A DNA stretch of 64,000 nucleotides from Dastarcus helophoroides (taxonomy: Eukaryota; Arthropoda; Insecta; Coleoptera; Bothrideridae): contig CM053326.1 of NCBI GenBank assembly GCA_028583605.1, positions 35,248,931 to 35,312,930 of the forward strand, in the 5' to 3' direction. Position 1 is the first letter of the stretch, and every line of letters starts with the position of its first letter. Below, piece by piece: positions 21,415-32,855 of the stretch. The notes under the pieces were generated by a model, which saw only the letters and a program-made list of their open reading frames with translations, was not told the DNA's origin and made no database searches. The position numbers and the translations under genes are program-made.

Positions 21415-23430
21415 TCAGTGAAATCTCCCATAACGGACACCTCTAATGAGTGGGCAACTCTATTAAGCGGACAGTTTTGCATGGTCCGGAACTGCACAAT
21501 AGGAAATTCCACATAAATGAGTCTCTATTGAGGGGACTCTCCCTTGGGCGGACGCGGACACGATGTTTTCATACAAAACGTCCAAAAGCTCTCTTTAAGC
21601 AGGCACAATATAATTACAATAACATTATGCAAGATGATATCTACTCGGTACTTCCCCAACTGTCGGATAATTCTTTGTCGGATCGTGTTAGTACTACACA
21701 AATGTTCTTTAGTCATTTAGTTTCAAATTTTTGTGCCACATTAGTAGTTTATGCCCTACCTAAAGTGCTGATAACGAAGGCTTCCACGGTCAGAGTCAGT
21801 ACAGGATATACTTCTTCCGGGATTGGACCGTGTCAAAGAACTACTAAAAGTGTTCGACGTTTCGCCCACCATCGTAGGGAGCTTCTTCTCAGAAAAGTTT
21901 CACCTCTGGTATGGTGGACATACTGAGTTATCGTGCTCTTCTGTCTAAACTTCCTTATCCTTTGTACCAATTTTCAGTTCAGAGGCGTTTCGCGTCTGGT
22001 ATTTGAACATACTGAGTTACCGTGCTCTGATGTTTTGAAATTTGCCTTTTCATTCTTTCATTTTTGCATATTCCTTTGTATTTCTTTTTTTATTTATATT
22101 TTCTTTTCTTTATTCCTGAAGAAGCCCCCTACGATGGTGAGCGAAATGTCGAACACTTTTAGTAGTTCTTTGATACGGTCCAATCCCACAAGAAATATAT
22201 CCTATACATAAAGTACTGATAAAAAATGTCTGGTAAACGTCGTGTGTTAACTCTGAAAGAGAAAATTGACGTAGTGGAGATATACAATAAAGAGAAACTC
22301 AGTGTACGAGATTTGTCTAAACGTTTTAATATAGAAAAAGCGCAAGCGGCTGGAATTATTAAAAACAGAAGTGAACTATTGAGCAAGTGGCAATCTAATA
22401 TTAATCCAGGCATAAAACGCAGTTTGTTTAAATCAATGGGTTTTAACATAGATAGGCTTTGTTGTGATTAGTTTGTAAAAAAAAGAAATAAAAGAATCCC
22501 CTTGTCAGGTAAATTTATAAATGCACGTGGTACGTCGTTGTCTATTTTCTTCTCAAATTTGTAGGGCTCTTAGTAAGAGCTAAAGTAAAGGAGATTGCTA
22601 AGAGTTTGGGATACAAGAATTTCAGTGCGTCATCTGGGTGGCTGGATAAATTTCGTAAGCGGCAAAATATAGCTTTTAAGGCCGTATCTGGAGTGGCTGG
22701 AAGTGTTAATCAAAAAGATGCGCAAAGTTTCTTAAATAAAGTGCGTTCTCTGTTGAAAGATTATTCTTCAAGAGATATATTTAATGTAGACGAAACAGGT
22801 TTTTTTCGGGCTTTACCGGACAAGACATTAAAGTTAAAAAGTGAAAAATATATCGGTGGAAGGATGGCTAAAGAAAGACTTACGATAGTGCATTGTGTAA
22901 ATATGGCTGGCGAGAAAGAAAAATTATTAGTTATTGGTAAGTCACAAAAGCCAAGAGCATTTGAAAACATCAATGTGAACCAATTATCTGTTATGTGGAT
23001 AAGTAATAAAAAAGCTTGGATGACGGTTACTGTAATGGAAGAAGGCTCATGAAATTTGACACAAGAATGGGTGCAGAAAACAGAAAAATTTTACTATTTT
23101 TGCATAATGCCTGTTCTTACCCTAAGGACATTGTGTTAAAAAATATTTAGTTGTTTTTTTTTGCCTCCAAATTGTACGTTAGTTGTTCAACCACTAGATC
23201 AGGGCATTATCCAAAATTTTAAAGCATTGTATAGAACAATTTTGGTTAAAAATCTATTATCAAAAATGGAATCTTTAGATAGCATTCAAAATCTAACCAA
23301 ATCAATAAATGTACTAGATGCTGTGTATTTTCTAAAAGCTTCTTGGCAGAAAGTTACATCAGCAACAATTCAAAATTGTTTTCGTAAAGCAGGATTCTCT
23401 CTTAAAGATAACCCAATACCTCTTTGTGGA
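21415..23430 (+). mobile_element. Tigger/pogo-like DNA transposon, copy A (5' part, degraded)
   Basis: Left end reads cagtgaaatctcccataacg followed by gacacctct and ttaagcggaca. The transposase starts MSGKRRVLTLKEKIDVV at 22226 (CENP-B type helix-turn-helix). It continues across a probable intron (donor gtaaat near 22510, acceptor ttgtag near 22566) into VKEIAKSLGYKNFSASSGWL and the DDE domain with first Asp in NVDETGFF. The second catalytic position reads LFLHNAC where Tigger enzymes have LDN, and stops and frame breaks interrupt the frame at 22471, 23050 and about 23150. The C-terminal third ends abruptly at about 23430, where LINE sequence begins. A 435-base insert sits in its leader (21775-22209). 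Inactive. Confidence 0.8.
21775..22209. mobile_element. Inverted-dimer insert (Penelope-like terminal repeats?) in Tigger copy A
   Basis: Flanked by a 13-base near-perfect direct repeat, aaagtgctgataa (21762-21774) and aaagtactgataa (22210-22222), which looks like a target duplication. The two ends are inverted copies of one ~100-base sequence: left arm about 21800-21892, right arm about 22108-22208, sharing ggattggaccgt, aaagaactactaaaagtg and ccatcgtaggg. Between them a second motif, catactgagtta.cgtgctct, occurs twice in direct orientation. Inverted partial terminal repeats are typical of Penelope-like elements; family assignment is inference because no reverse transcriptase is present. 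Confidence 0.6.
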
Positions 23431-25337
23431 TTTATAGACATAGAGGGTGCTTTTGATAACACCTCATACGAATCCATAAAAGCAGCAGCTGTCAAAAAAG
23501 GTTTTGAGAAACCTACCATCGACTAGATTGTCTCCCTGTTAGATGGTAAGAGGATCAAAGCAACCTTAGGCAGTGATTCAGTCACAGTGAGCGCAGCAAG
23601 GGGTTGTCCCCAGGGAGCTGTTATTTATCTTCCCTGTTGTGGTCCATTGTGGTTGTTGACCTCCTAAATAAACTGCATTACTCGGGCGTTAAATCAATGG
23701 TTATGCAGATGATATTACTGTCATTATCAGGGGCAAAAACGATAAAATCCTGTCGGATTTAATCCAAAAAGCCCTGAACACCATTAACAACTGGTGTTCA
23801 AACCAAGGGTTAAGTGTAAACCCAAATAAAACAATTATAATTCCTTTCACGAAGAGAAGGAAGCTAAATCTAACAACTCCCACTATGAATGGAATTCAAC
23901 TCAACTTCTCAAGTGAGACTAAATATCTAGGAATAGTTCTATACCAAAAGCTCACCTGGAATCCTCATTTGACTAGAATAATCAAGCGAGTCAAGACAGC
24001 GTTCTGGACATGCCACAGATTGTTCAGCAAAACCTGGGGTCTGAAACCAAAAATGATTTATTGGTCATATAGAATGATAATTACACTCCTGATCATATAC
24101 GCTTCTTTAGTATGGTGACCAAAAATAATGAAAAAGACAGCACAAAACCAACTGAACATAGTTGAAAGGTATGTATGTCTGGGCATAACAGGCGCAATGA
24201 ACACCTGCCCACCAGCAACAATGGAGGCAATGCTAGGTCTAACTCCTCTCCACCTTTTAGTAAAGAGGGAAGCGACCAAAGGAGCCTCAAGATTACGGCA
24301 ATTAAAACAATTTAAAGAAGGAGACTTCGCTGGTCACATGGGAATCCTTAAGGAATGTAGCCCGGTGATTTTAGCAAAATCGGTTGATTACACGCAACCC
24401 AGGTACGAATTTGATCATTCCTTTGAGGTGAACTTAGATAGCCACACTGACGCTCAATCAGTACCTGAAAAAAAAACACAAATTATCTATCTGGTTTACA
24501 GATGGATCAAAGACAGCATATTGGACTGGAGTGGGAATTAATGGCCCTAATTATAGGTTTGCTAAAGCCTTGGGAAAAGACCCAACTGTCTTTCAAACTG
24601 AAATACATGCAATAGAACTCTGCGCCTACGAGTGTCTTTGAAGAAGCCTAAAAGGAAGAAAGATGTACATCAACTCTGACAGCCAAGCGGCAATAAAGGC
24701 TCTCAGCAGCTGTGTTGTCGAATCCAAATTAATTTGGGACTGTCAACAAACGTTAAAGCAACTGGCTAAAAAGTGGGTGCCAGGGCACAAAGGAATACAA
24801 GGAAATGAAGCTGCGGACCAACTCGCTAGAGAAGGATCTGCATCATCATTTCTTGGACCTGAACAAACTTTTGGTTTTTCTAACAGTCAAATCAACAATG
24901 AGGTCAAATATGGGAAACAAAGTCAAGAATCTCCCACTGAAGAATATATCCAGGACTACGGCAGGTGAAAAGATTTATATCTGGAAAGCTTGAAAAGACA
25001 AAGACCTACATAGAACGCAGCAAATTCGAATTGAGGATCCTAACCGGCCTCTTAACAGGACATTGCCCTATGAGGTATCACCTCAAGAAAATAGGTCAGG
25101 CGGAAACAGCCCTATGTCGCAGAAGCTGCCGATATTGCAGAACATGTGCTATGCAAGTGCCATGAACTTGCACGCAAAAGGCACGTCCAACTTGGATGGG
25201 CGTCCTTAGACCCCTCAGATGCGAAAAAACTCAATCCCAGGTCCATAATAAACTTCTACAAGACTTTGAATCTGGGAACTACATAGATCAGGGTATGCAC
25301 AAAAGATCTCCTTAGGTCGAGGTGCGGGGTGGACGAA
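23431..25337 (+). mobile_element. Degraded LINE with reverse transcriptase and RNase H (I/Jockey superfamily)
   Basis: Begins within the RT with FIDIEGAFDN (the LDIEGAFDN block), then RGCPQGAV, a broken YADDI block near 23700, then TKYLGIVLYQKLTWNPHL and a thumb region. Near 24480-24860 is an RNase H domain (MYINSDSQAAIKAL, then WVPGHKGIQGNEAADQLAREG). A Cys/His-rich end follows near 25100-25160. Many stops and frame changes. The 5' end (endonuclease, first RT blocks) is missing, consistent with 5' truncation. It sits exactly between two pieces of Tigger sequence. Confidence 0.82.
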
Positions 25338-25338
25338 G

Positions 25339-26220
25339 AGAATGGAAGAAAGGCTCATGAAATTTGACACAAGAATGGGTGCAGAAAACAGAAAAATTTT
25401 ACTCTTTTTGCATAATGCCTGTTCTCAGTCGAAGAACATTATGTTAAAAAATATTCAGTTGGTTTTTTTGCCTCCAAATTGTACGTCAGTTGTTCAACCA
25501 CTAGATCAAGGGACTATCCAAAATTTTAAAGCATTATATAGAACAATTTTAGTTAAAAATCTATTATCAAAAATCTAAGCAAATCTCTAAACGTACTAGA
25601 TGCGTATTTTCTAAAAGCTGCTTGGCAGAAAGTTACATCAGAAACAATTCAAAATTGTTTTCGTAAAGCAGGATTCTCTTTTAAATATAACCCAAGAATC
25701 CTAGATCTCAGCAATGATTTTGCAGCAGAAGATAATTTACCTTTGTCTATCTTACGTGAAATATGTAAAACTTCTAAGGCAATGGGCTTTGAGTGCAATG
25801 ATTTGGACATAGATACAAATTTAATATTAGATGATAGTGACCTAGTTCCTGCCGATATACAATAAAAAATCGTGAATATTTCTGATGATTCTGATGAAGA
25901 AGCAGCAATTAGTTAGCAATGACATAAATATAACAAATTATCAACAAGCCATTGGCTTGGTTAAAGATTTACAAGAATTCTCTAACAACAAGCGAGACTC
26001 TAATGCAATGGAGATGTTATCTGATCTGCAATCACATTTTCAAGATACCGTGTACAAAACAAAAACACGCCAAACTACGTTATTTGAATCTTTCAGTGTA
26101 CCATAATAATTAATATTGTTTATTATGTTTTTGTTTAATATGTATTTACACACATATATTTATAACATGTACTTATTTGAATTTACAATAAAAATGTATT
26201 TATAAAATAAATGTAGCATT
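25339..26220 (+). mobile_element. Tigger-like transposon, copy B (3' part)
   Basis: Starts with the same MEE.LMKFDTRMGAENRK segment that copy A has at 23034 and repeats about 360 bases of it (25339-25700 versus 23034-23425), with a 29-base internal deletion. It then continues through the acidic C-terminal region to TRQTTLFESFSVP and a stop at 26104-26106. The second catalytic residue again reads LFLHNAC (His for Asp). aataaa-like sequences occur near 26185. Confidence 0.75.
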
Positions 26221-26310
26221 TGGTTACAATTTCCCATAAACGGACACCTCTGTTAGGCGGACATGTTTTGATAGTCCCAAAGGTAGCCGCTTAAGAGAAA
26301 AAATTTAACG
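26221..26310 (+). repeat. Tigger terminal sequence in left-end orientation
   Basis: acaatttcccataaacggac followed by acctctgttaggcggaca repeats the left terminus at 21415 in the same orientation, not inverted as a right end should be. It is probably the remnant left end of a further copy. Confidence 0.5.
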
Positions 26311-26559
26311 TACTCAATTGCAAAACCAAAATTGATAATTTTTATTTAACCGCAAACGATGTAAAATAACATTACTAATAATGGCAAACTATATCAGTGA
26401 CTTGCTCCCCATGGAAGCTGAGGAACACAGCTTCCCTGTTTTTTTAACATTCCTTTTTATAAAGTTTTAGCTTTTTTCTTCCAAAATTTTGATTTTCTTT
26501 CTAAAGTTCTGAACAAAAACTTTAGGGTTAATATGGGATTCTAACAATGATATTTTTAA

Positions 26560-29040
26560 ATATTCCATAAAACAAGATCCAAATCCTATTCACACAAAAC
26601 GATTCTATACTATTTAGTATTGCACAGATTTTCGATTCATTGGGATTTTTAGGACCAGTAGTCACGTTAGCCAAATTAGTGATGCAAAGGCTTTGGCAAC
26701 TTAGTCTAGATTGGGATGATACATTACCACCAGATATACACAAGCAATGGTCCAACTTACAAAAACAATTACTTACATTAAACAATATTTCTGTACCAAG
26801 ACAAGCCACTACATTCTCAGAATACACACATCTGAGTCTACATGGATTCTGTGATGCAAGTCAAAGAGCCTACGGTGCTTGCATTTATGTTAGAACCTCA
26901 GACAAAAACGAAAATGTTGCTGTTAAAATTCTTTGCTCTAAAGGAAGAGTTGCACCACTTAAAACTATAAGTTTGCCAAGGCTAGAATTATGTGCGGCTC
27001 AGTTATTATCACATTTAATTACTAAGGTAGTACCCAGTTTAAAAGTATATATTGACAGTTGTTACTTGTGGACAGATTCCACAATTGTATTATGTTGGCT
27101 TGCTTCTTCACCAACTGCATGGAAAACATTCATAGCCAACAAAGTGACCGATATTCAAAGTCACACCAGTAAATACAAGTGGCAACATGTCAAAACTGCA
27201 GATAATCCTGCTGATGCAATATCCAGAGGCCTTAACCCTGATCAACTACTAACCCACAGTTTATGGTGGAAGTTGAATTGATTGAAGTTGATTTTGAAAA
27301 AAGAAAAAACATAAATGTGTCTACTCATCTAATTTCACAAGAGAATGACTTTTTTCTCAGATATTCCTCAGTCCCTAAGCTAATACGTATTACAGCATAT
27401 CTTCTGCGATTCAAACAAAACTGTTCCAAACAAAGGCGCCAAGCTGGTGTTTTAACTTGCGAAGAGATAAGAGAAGCGTTAGTTTGTCTCATAAGATTAG
27501 TTCAAGGACAATCCTTTTCAGAAGATGTTGACTCACTACAAAAGAATGGTACTGTGCCTAGCCGTAGCAAATTGTTGACATTCTCTTCCTTTCTGGACAA
27601 AAATGGATTAATACATGTAGGAGGCGGCAGACTACGACGAGCCAATTTGTCATATGATCAAAAACATCCTTTAATTCTTCCTTCTTCGCACAAATTCACA
27701 GAACTACTTATCAAGAAAGAACACATATCCTTGTTGCATGCTGGACGACAAACAACTCTGGCAGCCTTACGACTAAAATTTTGGATTTTATCAGGTCAAC
27801 AAGCAGTTAAAAAAGTAATCAGAAGATGTATAACTTGCTTTAGACATAAACCAAACACTATATATCCGATTATGGGAGATCTACCAGAGGAAAGAATTAC
27901 ACAATCAAGACCTTTCCTGAACATCAGCGTTGACTATGCAGGACCAATTACTTTGAAGGAAAGCCACAGACGTGGTCGTATTCACACATATCCCTGCTAT
28001 GTCGCCGTATTTATTTATCTATCTTCAAAGGCAATTCATTTGGAGTTAGTTTCTAGTCTCAGCACAGAAGCCTTCATTGCAACCTTGAAACGATTTACAG
28101 CTCGCCGAGGTAAATGTGCGAATATTTTCTCAGACAACGCAAGCAATTTCATCAAGGCTAACAAGACATTGAAGGAAATGGAAGCGCTTCTCAGTTCAGA
28201 TAATCACCTACACAGCAAAGGAAGGTATTTCTTGGCATTTCATTCCAACGCGATCCCCCACATTTGGTGGAATTTGTGAAGCTTCAATAAAGTCATTTAA
28301 ATATCACATGAAGAGAATAACAGGCAAATCTGTATTTACGTTCGAAGAGCGCTACATATTTTTAGTACAAGTTGAAGCTTGTCTAAACTCACGTCCCTTA
28401 ACACCACTTACAAGCGACCCCAATGATTTATCAGCACTTACTCCAGCTCATTTTATAATAGGAGACTCTTTTCAAGCCATTCCAGAGCCACATCTTACTA
28501 ATGAAGTAATCAGTTCATTAAAACGGTGGAACCGTCTCCAATTATTATTGCAGCACTTTTGGAAAAGGTGGTCATCGGAGTACCTAGGCTACCTACAAGG
28601 TCGCTCAAAATGGAAAATGAACAAACCCAATGTCCAAGTTGGTCAGATGGTATTATTAAAAGAAGAAAATCTGCCGCCATTAAAGTGGAAACTGGGACGA
28701 ATAGTGAAGCTATACCCAGGAGAAGACAAAGTAGTGCGTGTGGTACAAGTAAAAACAGCAAGTGCATCTGTGAAGCATTCTGTTAACAAACTATGCATTT
28801 TACCACTAGAGGACTAAATAAGCAAAAAATTAGCAGATTTCATTGTAGTTATGTTTCACATTTGCTTATGTTCATTGACTGACATTGTTTATTGTTATTT
28901 ATAATGTACTTCTCATTTTTACTATAATTCATTGCATTGAAAGCAATCTTTCAAGGTGGGCGGTATGTTCGATATTGTATTGTTGTCATAACAACAAAAA
29001 TAATAAAATAATTCACGATTAGAAAGAAAGTGTCAATTAT
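26560..29040 (+). mobile_element. 5'-truncated BEL/Pao LTR retrotransposon
   Basis: Begins inside pol, just before the segment FLGPVVTLAKLVMQRLWQ that follows the RT in BEL/Pao elements. RNase H-like residues follow (LHGFCDASQRAYGA, then LWTDSTIVLCWL), then the integrase zinc-binding module (EHISLLHAGRQTT, CITCFRHK), the integrase core (ISVDYAGPI, then FSDNASNF) and the pol C-terminal domain (WNRLQLLLQHFWKRWSSEYL). Frame breaks occur near 27270 and 28250. After the stop at about 28815 come a purine-rich ggtgggcgg and tgttcgatattgta (from about 28968), the likely start of the 3' LTR. No 5' LTR, gag or protease is present. Dead copy. Confidence 0.85.
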
Positions 29041-29877
29041 TTATTCATCATAAATTATACAGTCCATAAAGAAGAAACCAGCGAATTACATACATTTTAA
29101 TGGTCGAAGAGATAGTATTGTAAACTCTATTTTTTTCGTAATAAAATTCTATTTTTTCTGTTCTTTTTTTTAGCAACACTTTCTCAAAATTTCAGCCATT
29201 ACCTAGCAAACTCAATATTGAGTTTCAATTTGTTTTGCCAAAACTTCAATTTAAATTTCAAAATTTTGACTTTTTTTAAATTCTAAACTTTGCACCATTC
29301 TCGAGTTTTTATATTAAAACTTGATTTGTTTTTTTTTCTAATGCTTGGGTTTCTGTCGAAATTTTGATTCAGTTCTCACACTGTTTACTTATTTTCCACT
29401 TAATTTTTACTTTTCATAAAATTTTGACGTCAAAGTCGAAATTTCAACTTTTTCCTCAACATTTTGTCTTATATCTCGAAATTCTGAATTGAATCGAAAA
29501 TTTAAAATTAATGTCGAAATTCCCGAGTAAACATTAAATGATGATTAATTCCCTAGTTTTCTAATTTAAACCGTTATGTCTGTTTACTAAAATTTTAAAT
29601 TTTTTGACAGAGTTCGATTTTTTTTTCGAAATTCCCAAATGTTAGCAGATTTTTTGAGTTCAAAGTAGAGAAACCGTATAGCCTCTGCTGTTTAAAATTC
29701 ATAATTACCTTTTTATTGGAACTTCAATTTGAAATTGGAAATTTTCTCCTTTTTATCAAAATTTTTATCATAAATCATTTTTTATAAATCTCGAGTTATT
29801 CTCAAAATTTGGATTTTCTTTACTGGACTTTCTTTACTAGAATTGTGGAGGATTTGTAAAACTACCTAGAAGAAAAT
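29041..29877. repeat. T-rich low-complexity array 3' of IR-b
   Basis: Dense runs of the gacttttt/aaatttc type on the plus strand from about 29140 to 29830. No gene. Its mirror image (A-rich, aaaagtc) lies on the other side of the receptor copy at 31850-32520. Confidence 0.55.
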
Positions 29878-31531
29878 TCACATAATCCAACGATTTATTA
29901 GTTCCAAGGTAAAAATAACCAGAGAAATACTTAAACCAAAAATTAGTATATAAAAGGCTCCCAACAAATGGTTAATTTGCAAAGAAATAAATTCATGTGT
30001 TACTTTATTAGATTCAATTATTTTTTTTAATCTGTGTAAACTATATTCCTTTGTCAGCAGAATTTGATTATTCAGTCGGTCCCCAAGTGGATGTCCTTTT
30101 CTTAACAACATCACATAGTAAGTTTCTTCATAAGAAATATGATGAAGTTCGCCGGATATCAGGTACTTTCTGAATGTTAATTTATCACAAACAGTAACGA
30201 CGTCATTTCTGCGGAGTGTTTCCTGCAAATGTATCTGCCAATGAGGTTTATCTCTTGGATTATCTCCATAGCGTTCACTTATGTCGAAAAATGAGGCTCT
30301 CGATAATAATTGCTGAGAAATACTAGTATTTTCCTTCTGAAGACTTCTTTGCATAAATTTTGGCAACTCAATTGGAAAGTCGCTTTCTATCATTTCTTGG
30401 ATATTTTCAAATTTTTTTTCATAGCCTGGGTAAGTCATGACTGCATTTAAGTTGCTTCCGTACATAACAATTACATTAAATGCTAACAATAAAACACAAG
30501 CAAAGAACGTTCTGCTTGAAAATAATTTGGACGAAATGTTGGCAGGTTGCCCTACTAAAAGAGAAAGAATTGTAGCAAATGATGCAATGATATGCGCAAC
30601 TGAATAATTTTGAAAAAGTGGCCAAAATATGGACAGAACCACAACTGTCCCTGCAATGGAGAAATAAACTTTATTTGAGAAAATATTGAAAATAGACATC
30701 GAAGCTGATTTTCTACGTTTTGGATAGATAAAAATCAGTCCCATGTCCATATATGGAGTAGAAATTTCGAAGCTGTCATATAAATCAATATCCAAATTAG
30801 TTAAATGAAAATTACCAGAAATCAGATCTAAGCGTTTCAATTTCATATCTTCGTTCAACATATGTAACGTTCCATTTCTTAAATATTCGTTATTATATTG
30901 GATGTGTTTCTTAGATTTAATCCTAATCCAGCGAATTCCATAAAGTACAGCAAACATGGCCAAGTGGGGAACGTTCCAACAGATCGGGTAATAAAATTTG
31001 TCCAAGTTTATTACGTAGCGACAATATCATTTTGCAAGTAGTGTTTTCTCTTCTGAACTCCGAGTAGTGTGATTTGTGTTTTATTTTAACTCTTTCGCCG
31101 CATCTGCTCTCGTACTCCAAAGGTTGCCATGTGTACAAAATTCCACTGGAATTAGGAATGTACGCGGCCATTCTGCTGACTTGAAATGTCCACAAGAGTG
31201 TAAAAAAATCATAAAGTTTTTCTGTTGAATTTGTGATAATCATATAAAATCCTCGATATCTGAAGTTTCTTCTTGCAGTTAGATGTGTTAATGTATTACT
31301 TAGATATTGCTCGGAGGGAGCCACAAAAATAAAATTAGGACCTAAAGCAGGAGTTACTTTCAGTGAATATATTGCTCTGGGACATTGGATAATTTGATAT
31401 GATAGATACTCATCTAGATTTCCGATAATAGTCAGGTCGTTATTACATAAAAGAGCATTGGAGAAGTTTTTGAAGAAGAAATCTGTTTGTGGGATAGTAA
31501 GGGAACTCCATATTAACGTTGTAATGTTCAT
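29878..31531 (-). pseudogene. Ionotropic receptor IR-b with one frameshift
   Basis: Full-length relative of the receptor at 35870-37507 (same MNIT start, same spacing, TM1, pore loop ILSLLVGQPAN, TM2 and TM3 all present). The N-terminal 195 or so residues (31531 to about 30957) and the C-terminal part (about 30957 to 29878) lie in different frames. Alignment with the sister copy places one extra base at about 30957-30968, where the sister reads ERFPLKMF. No other lesion is seen, so it is either a very young pseudogene or an intact gene with a base-call error. Its sequence immediately after the lesion (RWIRIKSKKHIQYNNEYL) is also more diverged than the rest. It sits 1.2 kb beyond the 3' end of heparanase. 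Confidence 0.85.
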
Positions 31532-31740
31532 CGTGAAGCAAATTGACTACAAATATATTAGGAAATATAAATGTCAATAAAAGTCGGGTTTCAACAAGAA
31601 ATTCACTTGAAAAGGCAGAGTAGAACAATTGCAAAAACACTTTAATAGCGCGTAAAACAGGAAAAAGCTCATTAGCAGAAAAACTTTATAATCAATTTTA
31701 TTACAATCACTATGTATAAAAGAAAACCTTGATATCTGCT
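31532..31740 (-). promoter_or_regulatory. Upstream module of IR-b
   Basis: Shares an extended block with the region upstream of IR-c: attaggaaatataaatgt, aacaagaaattca, agagtagaacaatt and gaaaaagctcattag (31661-31674), all in the same order and spacing. The final block is also present upstream of IR-a. Confidence 0.55.
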
Positions 31741-32524
31741 AAAAATATAAGATAAGAAATGGAATGGAAGAATTTAATATGTACAAGGAATTACGTCTGT
31801 TATTTTATAAATAAACCATGATTTAGTCGAGTGGAATTTCAACAAAAGTCTAAATTTTGAAAAAAAATTGAAATTTAGTAAATAGTATAAAATTTTTAAA
31901 AAAGGCGAAAAGTTAAAATTTTCAAAATAAACAAAATTTGTAAAAAGTGGACATTTTGAAACATTAGAAAATATGAAAGGCGAAATCTTCAAAATAACTG
32001 GACATATTCAAAAAAAGTACAAATGTTCAAAAAAGTCAAAGTTTTCAACAAAAACCGCAGTCATTTTTAAAAAAAGTGGTCATTTCCAGAAAGTCGAAAT
32101 TTAAAAAACCAGAATTTTAAGTGAGTCAATCTTTTGAAAAGTAAAAATTTTCAAAAAATTTAGATTTACATAAAGTTGAAATTTTGAGTATTAAAATTTA
32201 AAAAAAGGGGTAGATTTCTAATCAAAAGTCAAAAAGATGGAAATTTCCAAAAAAATCAAACTTTGAATAAAGTCAAAATAATAAAAACATTGAAATTTTG
32301 TAAAACGTTCAAAATTTTTTAAAAAAGTGAAATTTACGAAAAGAAAATTTAATAGACAATATTTTCAAGAGAAGTATAAATTTCAAAAAATGAAAATATA
32401 TATAAAAAAGGTAGAAATATTCCAAAAAGTCAATATTTCAAAATTTTCAAAAAGGTAAAAAAAATCGAAATTTTGGGAACGGAGATTTTCAAGGATAAAG
32501 ATAAATATATTTCAAGAAAGTGTT
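31741..32524. repeat. A-rich low-complexity array
   Basis: Runs of aaaaagtc and gaaattttcaaaa from about 31850 to 32520, opposite in polarity to the array at 29140-29830. No gene. Confidence 0.55.
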
Positions 32525-32530
32525 TTTATT
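32525..32530 (-). terminator. Candidate poly(A) signal of heparanase
   Basis: tttatt on the plus strand (aataaa on the minus strand), 166 bases downstream of the heparanase stop codon. Confidence 0.35.
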
Positions 32531-32695
32531 AGACAAATAAAAAAATATCACATTCTGCTTTACAAAGTTTACTGCTAAAATTGTTGCTAATATACTAATA
32601 GATTTTACTGACAATAACCCAATTTTTTACATAAATACGTATGCTTCATCTTATTTTTTTATTACAATCACCTGCGTGCCTCTCGAAGGCAAAAA

Positions 32696-32855
32696 TTACA
32701 TGCAGGTTCTAAAATGGGGAGTAGGTATAACCCAAAAACCGATAGAATATGGTGGCATCAGTAAAAATGGTCCACTGGGGACTATTTTTGGTTCTATTTC
32801 TGGCAAGGTGCCTTCTGAAGTAAGCTGTAGTGGATTTCCATTCAACTGAATTTCC
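32696..32855 (-). CDS. HPSE: Heparanase exon 11 (C-terminus)
   Basis: Acceptor ttttag before GGAAATTCAG. It encodes REIQLNGNPLQL, then an LPEIEP segment, then MPPYSIGFWVIPTPHFRTCM and stop. This matches the heparanase end (V.LNG..L, SFGFYVI, short Cys-containing tail). Confidence 0.88.

Noticed and set aside
21450..21926. 158-codon plus-strand open frame
   Set aside because: It runs across the Tigger leader and into the inverted insert, with no protein-like composition or known motif.
22108..22150. Hammerhead-ribozyme-like core (ctgaaga ... gcgaaa) in the inverted insert
   Set aside because: Penelope-like elements can carry hammerheads, but the bases after ctgaaga and before gaaa do not pair as stem II in either arm. 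A similar ctgaagat...gtcgaag string in the 62.9 kb hairpin has an extra unpaired base. A covariance-model search would decide.
28510..28786. Additional frames overlapping the BEL/Pao pol end
   Set aside because: Alternative-frame shadows; the retained frame matches the pol C-terminal domain.
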